Assembly (NCBI GenBank): GCA_021397845.1
Contig: CM038040.1
Span: 45,217,088 to 45,281,087 of the forward strand
From: Areca catechu
Taxonomy: Eukaryota; Streptophyta; Magnoliopsida; Arecales; Arecaceae
Reading direction: 5' to 3'
DNA: 64,000 bases
The notes under the pieces are model-generated. The model was not told where the DNA came from, searched no databases, and saw only the letters and a program-made list of their open reading frames with translations. Below, one piece after another: positions 1 through 11,000 of this stretch. The translations under genes and the position numbers were made by a program. How positions within the stretch are numbered: position 1 is the first letter of the stretch; each line of letters starts with the position of its first letter.

Positions 1-1060
1 CCTAACCCGACTATGAAGGAAGCAATGGAGGTGCAAGATGATGGTGCACCTACTGATAGTCTCCTCCAACCACTTTCAAAATCGTAACCACTGTTAAGGC
101 TAAGAAGCATTTGCAGATACCTAGCCAAAAGCTCCAACTGACCAAGCAATGGAAGTATGAAGGACTTTTGTATTGTTTCTATTTCTCATCATGTTCAATT
201 TCTATCTCTCCTATTGGGAGTTTGAGAAATATTGTAAAAATATTTGAAGCAATAAGATTTCTATTTTTCAATCAGTATTTTATGTTCCTCTAATACTTCG
301 AATTTATGCAGTCATATGAGATCGCTTGCACAACCTGTGGTAATATGATGGCTATCATCGTAGATAGAGTGGTCAAAGCTTTGCTCGAGCACTTAGGAAA
401 AGAAATCGAGAGCCCTTCAGTGCTAGTACACTAAGATATAAAATAATCATAGAGAACACGGGTATCTTCTTTTTTGCCTTTGAATTGATTTCAATAGATA
501 TATTCGAAAAGCAAAAAAATTCTTTTCAAATATAGATACAAACTTCCTTACCTTAATAGACCTGGATGCCCAGTCCTTAATAGAAGAGGTTTTGAGGGGA
601 GATCCATACTCCTTATAGTCATTGCCGGCACTGCTTTGGATATAAGAATGGAGGTAGGAGCTTCTGATCCACCTTAAAGATGATCCTCCTTTAGACATGC
701 AGAAGCTTTAGGCAGGAAGAGAGATAAAGGCCTCAGCCCCTCATTTATAAACTTCAAGGGCTCCAAGGTCGAAGAGAAGAAAACATAATATATTTGATTA
801 TTTTTTTTTTTTTGTTTGTGTAACTCATGAAAGAATCTTATCGATGTACCATGCTAGAAATCTCTAGCTTGAGATTAATGAAAGAGTTTTGCATTTTTGT
901 TTTCACTATTTTCATATATAAAAAGTGTAAATTGCTCTTTGAGCTTTGAGATGTTTATCTGAAATATATGTCTGACATCTAGATAGTCATTTAATTGTTA
1001 ATTAGCTTTATAAGATTTTTTATTATTTTTTAGAATATATTGGCTACTTAAACCTTTTCT
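1..1060. other. AT-rich intergenic DNA, no gene recognised
   Basis: No open frame here looks like a gene. The segment has a faint resemblance to the tail of the retrotransposon antisense ORFs found later: a short acidic open stretch at the start, then a polyadenylation-like AT stretch with a 'cttatcgatg' run near 838, then tandem repeats. This could be a remnant of another Tat-like element with the same layout. The similarity is weak and is judged by eye only. Confidence 0.3.
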
Positions 1061-1074
1061 AATTACTTTAGTTT

Positions 1075-1250
1075 TGATCATTTTGATAAAAAATACTTGA
1101 TCGAAAGTTTGCATAAACATGTGCCCTCTACCCGATAACTTTGATAAAGAATATCCGATCGAAAGTTTGAATAATCTCTACCCGATCACTTTGATGGAGA
1201 ATACCTGATCAAAAGTTTAGACAAACATGTACCCTCTATCCAATCATTAA
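1075..1250. repeat. Degenerate tandem repeat, unit about 50-60 bp
   Basis: Three imperfect copies start near 1075, 1131 and 1181. Each contains a 'cccgat-actttgat' core followed by 'gatcgaaagttt' or a variant. The spacing is uneven, so this is an old, decayed array. Confidence 0.7.
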
Positions 1251-2299
1251 AATTATTTTGGTGGTGATCTTCTATGTAGATTTTTTCAATTTAGCTTTCA
1301 ACTTTCGAACCTTCTTTTCGATACTATTCCCTCACTGAGAGTGATGATTCGAAGGGTGCAGTGGAGTCGATTTCTCATGAAAATTCTCTAAGATATGATG
1401 GCAGTGGTTTCTTCCTTCTTAAGGAACTGATCATCTAACTTCTTCCTCCCTACAGGAAAGTTGATAACTTTTGTCACCTCCTCAATATTGATATCAGTAG
1501 TTCTGCTAAGATGATTTAGCCAATGGAATAGAAGGCTGGATAGTAGATTATTGAAGGAGATGGACAGTACTAGTCAGTAGCTAGTCCTACTCAATTAGAG
1601 TGTTCATCCTTGGATCGATGGCAGGAATAGGTTGAGAATTGTTTTCCTCAACTTCTATTATACTGAAAGCATTTCAAAAAGATCGTCATTAGGAAGTAGG
1701 GTTGAATAGAGATCTTTCTCTTACCATTTTTTTGAAGGACAAGGCCCTTCCTTATACTAATATATTACTGCACCTCTCCAAGCTTGATAAGGTGGTTATG
1801 CTGGAGTAGCTTTTCAGCTTTTAAGGATTTTCAAGAAATTGATAAATTTTCAGAAGAACGCTCGATCAACTTTTTGACCTGTAAAAGAAGTCCTCGACAT
1901 TAGAAAAATTAGTAAGATTTTTTTAATGGAGGACTCTCCATGCTTTAGTCAACCCAGAGAAGAAGAACAATAAGAAGAAAATAAAAAGAGAGTGTGAGTG
2001 TATGTGAGGGTCCTTTGGAGTTTTCCTCGATCCCCTATTGATAAAGATTTTAGATCAAGTTGATTAAGCAGTTATAACCATTTGTGAGATGGTTATATCA
2101 TTAAGAAAGTTGTTAAGCCAGTTAGTAAAGTGGTTTGTTAAGTAGTTCGTTATATTTTTTGATATTACTTTACCAATCTTGTCATAATGGCTCTAACGAT
2201 TTTAAGAATATGCTTCATGTTAAATGAAGTTATGAAACTTTGTACCTGGTCTAGATAACTAATCGACACATGTCCAATAAGTAGTTGAGCAATCTATGC
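1251..2299. other. Intergenic DNA without recognisable features
   Basis: Moderately AT-rich sequence with no long open frame on either strand. I recognised no protein similarity, RNA gene or repeat boundary. It lies between two decayed tandem arrays and may be internal sequence of a worn-down transposable element. Confidence 0.4.
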
Positions 2300-2455
2300 T
2301 TTAGATAAGTGATCGGCTTCTGACCATCGGGCATCCTATGTCTCAAATAAGTGATTAGTTCTTAGCAATTGAATGTCCTGTGCCTTAAGTAAGTGATCGT
2401 CTTCTATCTATCTAATATCCTATGCCTTAAATAAGTAATTGACTTCTGGTTAAAC
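2300..2455. repeat. Tandem repeat, unit about 42 bp
   Basis: The core 'aagtgatcg' with its following 'cttct' recurs near 2307, 2349, 2391 and 2433, a steady 42-bp step. Copies differ by several substitutions. Confidence 0.75.
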
Positions 2456-2464
2456 ACTTTTCTA

Positions 2465-2620
2465 TATACCAATAGTTATTTATGATAGGTTATCTATCCT
2501 ATAACACCTATGTTGTCTTTGTTCCATTTCTAAGCCGATTATTTTTCTACGCACCAGTAGTTATTTATGACAGGTTATCTACCATGTAACACTTATGTTA
2601 TATTTGTTCCATCTTTACTA
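2465..2620. repeat. Direct repeat of about 65 bp, offset about 85 bp
   Basis: A block beginning 'agttatttatga' near 2474 recurs near 2559 and continues through a shared 'aacac-tatgtt' and 'tttgttccat' segment. Only two copies are present. Confidence 0.75.
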
Positions 2621-2737
2621 GCTTTCTTTCATAGTCAATTGTTCAACTATATAGCATGCACTATTTGGTGCAAGTCCCGAGGTGAAAATGTAGTATTAAC
2701 TTTCTTGATGTTCAGCAACTGTAGCTATAAATTTTTC

Positions 2738-3000
2738 TATTTTTTTTTTTTTTTGTTTGGTTGCTTCTTTTAGAGAGCTAGCTATGTCACCTGGTCACAT
2801 TAGATAACTATGAACAGGTATTTGCATTGGTTGGTTTACTGGCCCAAATAGGTAACGGAAAAAAAAAAAGGGGGGGGGGGGGGAAAGAAAGTAAAGGAAC
2901 GAAAAAAAAAAAAAAAATAAGTAAAAAATAATAAAAAAAAAAAGAAAAAGAAAGAAAGAAAAGTAAAGAAATGAAAATAAAATAAGAGAAATAAGTAAAA
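2738..3000. repeat. Homopolymer and low-complexity tract with a 14-base G run
   Basis: A poly(T) run near 2740 is followed, after a short unique stretch, by an A run that passes directly into 14 consecutive G (2870-2883) and then by long A/G-rich simple sequence to about 3000. Open frames across this tract are made of repeated Phe and Lys codons and are not genes. Confidence 0.85.
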
Positions 3001-3549
3001 ATGCCATTGCCAGGGATTAAACCCGGATCGGCCATGTGTTTGCATTTCCTAAACGCAAATAAATTTTTTATCAGCTGTGCTGGGAACAAGCAGTCAATTC
3101 CCCTCAGCCAAGTCGAACCCAAATCCACTAAAAATTGTTGTAATTATGTAAAAATCAGATGAAAAAAAAAAAAAAAAGGTTTTTGTATTTTGCTTTACCA
3201 ACACCAACACACTCAGAGTACTTCCCCAGGCACCTTCTTCCAAGTGCTTCATGAAAAGACGTCCCAGATAATTAAGATGATGTACTAGCAAATCTAAATT
3301 TTAATCATCCCACAAATGAATGAAGTCAAAGCATAGAAAATGTTAATGGAAGACTCCAAACAGTCTAGTTGGCAGATTGCTAAATGGTATAAGAGGACTA
3401 AAGCAAAATTTTTGAGGGTACGTGTCTGGCAAGAAATCAGGAATGAATGGTTTGAGATATCTACCTGAGACAATGACAGCCAAAATAGATAGCTAGAAAT
3501 AGAAAGCATTATCATTTGTTGGATGCATGACACTCCTTCAGTCCAAGCT
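3001..3549. other. Intergenic DNA, no gene seen
   Basis: Unique-looking sequence between the low-complexity tract and a LINE relic. Short open frames here have no recognisable similarity. The final part may belong to the decayed 5' portion of the LINE. Confidence 0.35.
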
Positions 3550-5130
3550 ATCTTTCTTACCTAATTATATGTTTTGTCTTGGAAAGACTAGAAAGGGAAT
3601 GCAAGGCTTTTTCATGAGGACATCCTGTAAAAAGGAAGGGCATGCATTTTGTTTCTTGGAAGCACATCTATAACTCCTAAGCATGATGGGGGACTTAGCA
3701 TCACTTCCTTCTTTGACAAAAGGCAAGCTTTATGTGGCAAAGTGGCTGCTTAAATTAATATTAAAGCCTCATTCTCTTTGGACTTAAATTATGAGTGCTA
3801 GCTAAGTATAGGTTTGCTGGCACTTGGGCACCAATACAAAAAATTCCCCTGATTGTTCAAATATTTGGACCAAGATTGTGGGGGCAAGGTCGGAAGTTGG
3901 ATGTCCATTTGTTGTGGATGACAAGGTCAAGGGAACATGTCACAATATTAAATGATCTTTGGATGTCCGAGCTTCCCTTACTTGCTTGGCCCACCTTTAT
4001 AATATAAATATTGATATTGATGTTGATGGTTTGAAAGTTCAATTTATTATTTTGCTTTGTTTTTCTTAAAGACATGACACATAAAGTTCTCACAATTCCT
4101 CTCCCGATAGGCCTTTGGCCGGATCGGTTGTGCTGGGGGTCGACGAAACACAATAAGGTGGCTCCAAAGGACATTTACCAATTCTTTAGACAGCCCTTGC
4201 GACACCAAATTTATCCTTGTAAATGGATTTAGAAGATAGAGTTATCCATGATGAGAGTAAAAACCTTTTAGTGGAAGCTCCCGAGACACGGACTTCCATG
4301 TAAGCAACTATTTTGTCAGAGAGGTCAACTGTTTTGTGATCAAATCGAAGATTACGATCATGTTATTGTTGGGTATTCCTTTGCCAAAGATTGTTGGCGA
4401 CTCATACATATCAAGTTAGGGTTAACTTTCAATTCTCCTATTTGCCAAACATTATTATCTGATTTCCAGGTAGAAAGGGAACGTACATATTGCGTGCATG
4501 GTTGATTTAGAGGTGCTACGATGAGAGATTATTTTAGCATACCTTTATAACTCCTCCTATACAATTAAACAGACGTGCATTCTGTACTCATTCAAAGAAC
4601 GGACAGGTAGCAGATGCTATGCTATGCTATTTAAGAACCAATCATGGAACTCAGAAGTCCTTGACCCTCTTCAACCTCGTACTCTTCGATCAACACTTAT
4701 CTGTTGGCATGGATATTTTTAAAGTAAATTTTGATATCTCGGTTACTAGTATTGGTGCATCTGTTGCTTAGAAATAGTCAGAAAATTCTAATTCGAGCAG
4801 GAGGCCGAATGATATCCCACTCTAATGTCCCTTATGCTGAATTGATATTGCCTGGATGGGGATTCAAGTGGCTCTATTTGATATGAAGGTAAGAAACTTG
4901 TTGATGCATGGAAGGAGATTCTTCAACTGCAATCAAGTGGCTGAACATTTAACTATAATAAGTCTTCTTCATTGCATCCCTTATTGCTTTTGATATCTCA
5001 TCTTAGAAGCCTTTTATTTAACTCAATATGCTTTCATCATATCTACCAGAAGGCTAATCGAGCTGCGGACTTCTTAGCTTCGAAAGCTACGGACTTGCTA
5101 AAACTCGATATGCTTACATGATCCTATCCA
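3550..5130 (+). pseudogene. Decayed non-LTR (LINE) retrotransposon, ORF2 C-terminal part
   Basis: This is a relic of plant LINE ORF2 with many stops and frameshifts. Conceptual translation in shifting frames gives, in order, a 'HDGGLSIT' segment and a 'KASFSLW' segment typical of the region after the reverse transcriptase, then a distant RNase H domain (from about 4700) with a 'VNFDIS' start and a 'YAELI' segment. It ends with the usual LINE tail motif 'KANRAADFLASKA' near 5050-5095. No poly(A) tail or target-site duplication was found. Function is lost. Family assignment is by pattern recognition of ORF2 landmarks. Confidence 0.65.
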
Positions 5131-5797
5131 TTTGCAATTTTATCGGTTGATTTTTATAGTATTTTATTTGAACGATGATATGGTTGACCATTAGACTATA
5201 TAATCTTATGAGCCACCATCTCTCACGCTTGACTTAATGCTTTCCCAGATCAGCGGCCATATTCTTATGGCACGTTGAAATGCTGGGATTTTTTAAGCCA
5301 TATGAGCCCTGAGTTCGTTAGCTGCATGCATCATTTACTCTGCATCCTCCTCCTTTGCTCATCCTTTATGCCTCAGTTTATTTATATGCCATCCAGGTCC
5401 TGTCGGTGTATGGAGACAAAAGTACTTGTTCTCAAGCAAAATAGATGCTCTTCGAAGTCAACCACGCTCGGTCACCTTCAATGCTTCACTAATCTACTGC
5501 CACCCATTCCTTTTAAATTTCTCTTCTCCGGATTTATGCTTACTATCTTATACATGTATGCAATGGATGTATACATCTCATCTATATTCTATACCCACAT
5601 GCTAGCAGTCTTCAAATGTGCCATGGGCTTTTATCTCCTTTTGGGACTGCTGCACAACAAATTTGGGTTTCAATCCTTCAGTATATCCAAATTGGTACTT
5701 GGAAATGTTATTTGACCAAGGATCTCAGGCAGTTGCATGATTGCTATCTTATGAAGTACAACCTCAGCTGGCACCTATGGTTTCTTTTAAATCAGGA
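5131..5797. other. Intergenic DNA with an unsupported open frame
   Basis: The stretch between the LINE relic and the LTR fragment contains an open frame of 146 codons (5275-5715). Its predicted product is Cys- and Leu-rich with no recognisable domain, no homologue that I know, and no convincing splice or promoter context. I regard it as chance. Confidence 0.4.
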
Positions 5798-6555
5798 TGG
5801 GTTATACCCAACCGGACAGCCACTCTTACTTAGGTCCGATTGGACCGCTCTTACAGACATCAGCACGACTACTCCACTACTCCCACGATGTTGTCCTATC
5901 TTGGCGCCACGTGGCCACTCTTTAGATTCTCCTGGAGGCAGATCAGTCTTTCCTGGCTTCATCCCTAACGAATTTTGGCACTGTTCCGCGCCTACATAAG
6001 GTAAACCGGGGGACACATGGCGGTAAGCACAAGGACTCTCTTCCTGCTCCATATGTTATCTCCATTTGATTCCTCCATTCTGTTGCCCTCAAGCTCCCGC
6101 TAACTTAAGCATCGGAGTATCCCCCGCCGGAACATCATCGGCCCTTGAAACTTTTTTGCAGGAACCAGGAGAAGAGCGCTCCAGCCCAGCCGTCTGAGCC
6201 CGGTCCGGGGGAAGTTGCAGCAACAGATTGGTACTAGAGAAGGAGCCGTACTGTTTCCCTTTCTAAAAGGAGAATCCACCTGTTAAGGAGGAAAATGCTA
6301 AGGGAAGAGCCCAGAACACTTCTGCTAGGAGAGGTCCCTCCCCGTCCAGGTCGAAGACACCCCTCAAGGAGAATGACATTGCTGAGCCCACCATCACTCT
6401 AGGCAACAGTAGTTCCATACCCTCTTGAACCGCATCGACACCCTTGCTACCACAATTTAGAATCATCATGATGCAGCCAACGATCGACGGCAACTGCCTG
6501 CTGCATCTCGTACCAACCATCAACCTGCTGCTGAGAGAAGCAGCCAGTTTGCCAC
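5798..6555 (+). mobile_element. Truncated Tat-like LTR retrotransposon: 5' LTR plus start of gag
   Basis: This fragment is related to element E1 but lies on the plus strand. Its LTR starts near 5798 ('gggttataccc', compare the E1 LTR start) and ends at 6225 with 'gcagcaaca'. It shares with E1 the TATA-region block, the 'gattcctccattctgttg' block and the 'cgctaactta' block. A primer-site-like 'GATTGGTACTAGAGAAGG' follows directly at 6226. The next 330 bp match the E1 gag N terminus in shifting frames ('TLLNRIDTLA', then 'AASRTNHQPA'), with stops. The fragment stops abruptly near 6555, where an AT-rich foldback element begins. It is a dead relic. Confidence 0.75.
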
Positions 6556-6560
6556 ATAAA

Positions 6561-6997
6561 GCTTGCCTCCCAATTCTTTTAAATTGAAAGAATTAAAAAA
6601 GTGGTTTGATAGAAGGAAAGGACTATCCTTTTCTTTTATTTACTATTTCTCAAAAATTAATATCCAACAAAAAGAAAAAGAAAATCTCTCAAAAGCTAAA
6701 AATCTATTTGGATTGAAAGAATCGAAAGAAAAATAAAAAAAAAAAATTTCTTTTCTTTGTTTATACATTAACTTTTGAGAAACAATAAAATAAAGAAAGG
6801 ATACCCATTTTCCTTCATTAAATTAATTTTTTAATTCTCCCAATTTAAAGAAATTAAAAGGAAAAGGGACACGACCCTCTTGAAGTTTTAAAATACCTAT
6901 CCTCTCTTTCCTTCCCTTTTTCTTACAAGAACTATCAAAAAAAGGATAATATTTCCCTTCCTTTTTCTCTTTTTTTTTCTTTCCTTTTCCTTACGAG
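6561..6997. mobile_element. Foldback (MITE-like) element
   Basis: AT-rich segment whose left half (about 6565-6655) is an imperfect reverse complement of a block at about 6765-6870: 'ggactatcctttt' pairs with 'aaaggatacc' and the 'ctcaaaaattaat' block pairs with 'attaacttttgag'. The possible termini are 'cttgcctc' at the left and 'gaggcaac' near 6990, which resemble MITE ends common in monocot genomes. No coding capacity. The outer borders are uncertain. Confidence 0.5.
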
Positions 6998-7013
6998 GCA
7001 ACCCAAACAAAAT

Positions 7014-7776
7014 CTAAGAGATCTATAAATTCACTGTACTTAGACAATTCATTGTATCTAAACTCTTACCATATGATGCATTGTACCTAAATAGTTAATT
7101 GTATCTAGACTTCTATATATTACATTATACTTAGATAGTTCATTATATCCGGACTCCTACTATATGGGAGGTTATATCTAGAGCTTTATATATATATATA
7201 AAGCCTCTTGTGAATAAAAAACATCCAATGATTTCTCCACTTTTATCTCTCTTTCCTTTTTCTAATGTTTCTAACAAGGGTTCTCTTCTAGATCCTATCT
7301 TCTATATGATATCAAAGCCAGGCTTTGTTGTTCAGGAAGAGTTAGGATTGGTATATAGACTACACCGATCTTTTTACAGCTTGAAATAATCCGCTCGTGC
7401 TTGGTTTGGAAGATTTAGTATGAAGGGATTGCTTCAAGCTGTAAAGAAACCAACATAATCTACATACCAACCCTCACTCCCTATGAGCAACAAAACCGGA
7501 CCTTTGTTAGAAACACTAGAAACAGAAAGAGATAGATAAAGATAAAGAAATGATTGTATAATTTTCATCCTATTTCATGTTTCAGGAGGCTCTATATATA
7601 TAGAGCAATAAAAGTCTAGATACAGCATGGTATATAATAAAAGTCTAGATACAATGAACCATTTAGATATGATATATCATTTAGTACAAGTCTGGATACA
7701 ATAAATCATCTATGCACAATATACCAGTCTAAATACAATAAACCATCTAGGTACAATGAATTTATAAATCTCTTAA
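7014..7776. repeat. Large imperfect inverted repeat with copia-like LTR character
   Basis: Two arms of about 360-380 bp face each other around a centre near 7405. The left arm begins 'taagagatctataaattca' and the right arm ends with the near-complement of that (about 7750-7776). Internal matches include 'tttctaacaa' with 'ttgttagaaa', the 'tatatata' stretch, and 'tttacagcttgaa' with 'ttcaagctgtaaa' at the loop edge. The left arm contains 'tgatatcaaagcc' (about 7307), close to the TGGTATCAGAGCC primer-binding site of many copia elements. The structure is therefore probably two LTR-plus-leader fragments in head-to-head orientation. Confidence 0.65.
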
Positions 7777-8013
7777 TATATTTTTCCAAACATGATTATA
7801 CATAATATATTGTATAATATGCTATCTAATTTAATATAAACATTCTTCTACCAAAGGACAATATGATAGCAGTTGCCAATTTTAACTTGTGTGATAGACC
7901 AAAATCATAAGATATTGACACGAATATGATGGTCATATTTCAGAACCAGGAGAAGCTTTGTGAAAAGCAACCAAGTTTCCAGTTGCACATATACATACAT
8001 ATCTGCGAACCAC
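7777..8013. other. TFIIIA: 3' flank of TFIIIA
   Basis: AT-rich sequence between the inverted repeat and the TFIIIA stop codon. It should contain the 3' untranslated region of the minus-strand gene, but no polyadenylation signal could be fixed with confidence. Confidence 0.4.
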
Positions 8014-11000
8014 TCAATGCTGATCGTCAGATAGTAACCATCTCATATAATATGTTCCATCATCCAGAGAAGAAACTTGTCCAGGGGGAACTACCCTTTT
8101 CCGCTGCAAAGTCTCAACAGACAAATATTTCCTCTTACGCCCACCTCTTGGCCGGGAGCGCAGATGCTCATCAGTTTCGAGGAAGTCACCCTGCAATCAA
8201 ACACACACCACATTAACTCCAATAATGATGTGCAGATCTGGAAGCGTAAGCCATGTTTTGGTTTACAACTGCCTGATAGCTACCAGATTCTGCAATTAAC
8301 TATCACATGGACGCATGAAGTGAAATGAGTGGAAAGGTTTAGACAAGTATCGTGGTCAAAGTAAAAAGAGAGTCTTGCAAAAGTTTTAGATAATTATCTT
8401 CACCAAAAGGTGAAGCAACAAGGAACAAGGTACTGGAAGGATAGACTCAGATCATACTCATAACAGTCAAAAACTAGCAAATTGTTGTTGATAATATCCA
8501 GACTGATCCATAATGATTTCACCATTCAAAGAAAATTATACAAGAAACCTCATCCTCATATACTACACAAAAGGCTCAAACGGGTTCCACTTTGCCATTG
8601 GTTTTAAAGGCCAAGCACTCCATCACAGAATGTAGTACCCTCATCATATTTCACCTCCATGCATGCAATGAAGATAATGAAAAAAAAGGGAAAGGAAAAG
8701 TTACTCAATAACATACCTGAATATAAACATGAACACCAGATTTCTCATGGTTATCCCTCACATGCCTGTAAGGAAACCTCTTCCCACATCCAGGAATTCG
8801 ACATGCAAATGGGCGAAGTTCTTGATGCACAGCCTTTATATGCTGATTAAGATTCGATCTCTGCAAATGAAAGCAACACAAATGGAATTACTAAAAAGAT
8901 ACAGTTGATAAATTACGAGCTTCAATACTTTAAAGAAACAAGGCATGCAACATGCTGAGAAGGCTTGCTGCCATACTCAAGCCCCTGAAATAGAGCAATG
9001 GAAAATACAAAGTCATCCAGTGCAAAGCGCAACCTGATCATGCTGTAGTTTGAAGGATCGTACAATGATGTATGGGTGACATTGGTGGAGGATAAACTTA
9101 AATATTTGACAGTAATTAAAGAATACATCTTGCGACCCTACCCTAAAACTGAAAACGTTGGCCATTAGAAAAAAAATGAGACGTCAAAATCAACAGGAAA
9201 TTCTTTCAACTTTAAATCCATTCCCCCAATAACAAAGACCTGAGAAATTTTTTTTCCCTTTCGCTAAAGGAGTAGCACACCTCTATTCCATGTTAAAAAT
9301 AACTACCCTGAAATGTGAAAGTCATCATTAATTGCACCTTTGATTATTATTTACAAAACTATGCAAAAGCTAAATAGATTACGTATGATGTGCATCTCCT
9401 CTTCCCCCGTACACAAATACACTTCATTTATTCAAGTATATGTTTATTGAATTTATGAATATGAAAACCAGGAAAGAGTTTTCTAGTTTGCCTTTTCGTC
9501 TTTTTTCAATTTTGCTTGCTGTTTGCCTACATATAGGTTAGACTTTGGTTCACTATTTTTTGGTCTCCAAAGATGAGTTTTAAATCTCTACTTCTGACCA
9601 TAAGAAACAAAAACATATGAATTATAACATGATTTAAGCATTTCTAGCAAATCAAAAGAAACAACAAAACCATAGAATAAATTTCTGAACCTTACATTTG
9701 AAAATGTGTATTGGCAACCTTTGAAGCAACATTTTATCCTCTCAGTCACGCTACGCCCTTCATGCATGCGTTGGTGTCGCTTTAAGTTCTTCTTCAGCTG
9801 TTGAGTGCCACAGACCTCGCATTGAACATATTTGTGGCATGATTGGATATGAGCTTTAAGGCATTCAGTATTTGTGAAAGTTTTCATACACCCAGGTTCA
9901 CAGCAGATGACCTCCATGCAATTCAATTTAGCTGTAGCATAGAAGTTAAGCTTCTAACAGTGTAAAAACAATTGGAACATAACTTTTGATGCAAAGATAC
10001 ATTAAGAAAATACAATCTCTATGCTCCTTGACTAATTTAACTCTTATGAGCAGAGTCTCGGAAAGAGTGAAAACTAAAGACATGGTTCAGCAAAGAAACC
10101 TACCATGTGTATCCTCATGCTTTCTAAGCTTTGATGCATACTTGAATGCCTTCCCACACCCTGGTTCCTGGCAAATGTACTGCTTTTCATCTTCACAAAG
10201 GCACCCATCTTCATGAATTTCTTTCACATGCCTATTCATGTTAGCCTTAATTGCAAACCTGCGGTTGCAATTCTCCACTGGGCAGGTAAAAAGTTTTCCT
10301 TGGTGCTGAAGTAAATGGCGAGTCAAATGGTCCTTCCTTCTGTAGCTCAAATGACAATCATCCAGTGGGCATGAAAAGGGCCTCTGCAAGAAAGAAAAGA
10401 TTACAAGTAAAAAACTACCATGCAGGGTATGAAACTAGGGTGCTACCAAAAACACAAACTGAAATGATAACAAAGAACCTTAATAACAACGCAAGCAAAG
10501 GCTACAACAACAAATCTATTTCAGCAATAAATAGTATACAAGAATGCAAGTTCCTTGTTGCATCTTCAACTTGACCACTTGCTCCTGATGAGTCAGCAAC
10601 TCAATGATTATGGATAAATAATGCTACAAGTGAATCAAGAGTTGAGAAATTAGTGCAGGTACATTTATCATGTTCACAATTAAAAGATGAAACAACTCTG
10701 TTTATGATAATGGAACAAAAGAACAACTCACGAAGATTAAATACTTTCTGCAAATGCCCAATAAATCAAATGTCACGGCAAGACTATAGCAACACATGCC
10801 ACCTATCTTTAACACAAGACAATCTAGTGGCATCACAAGCTTCCCACAACCATGGTCATCTAACAGATTGTGAACAATTGAAAGAACAAAAGGAAAACCA
10901 TGGTAACCTCATAACTCAAAACATTCCAAATTAAAAAATTGACATAGAAACAACATGACATAATGTCTGAGTAGAATGGTAAAGGGCAAACCTCGTGGGG

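Noticed and set aside
5275..5715. 146-codon open frame with Cys/Leu-rich product
   Set aside because: No recognisable domain, no promoter or splice context, and it sits between two transposon relics.
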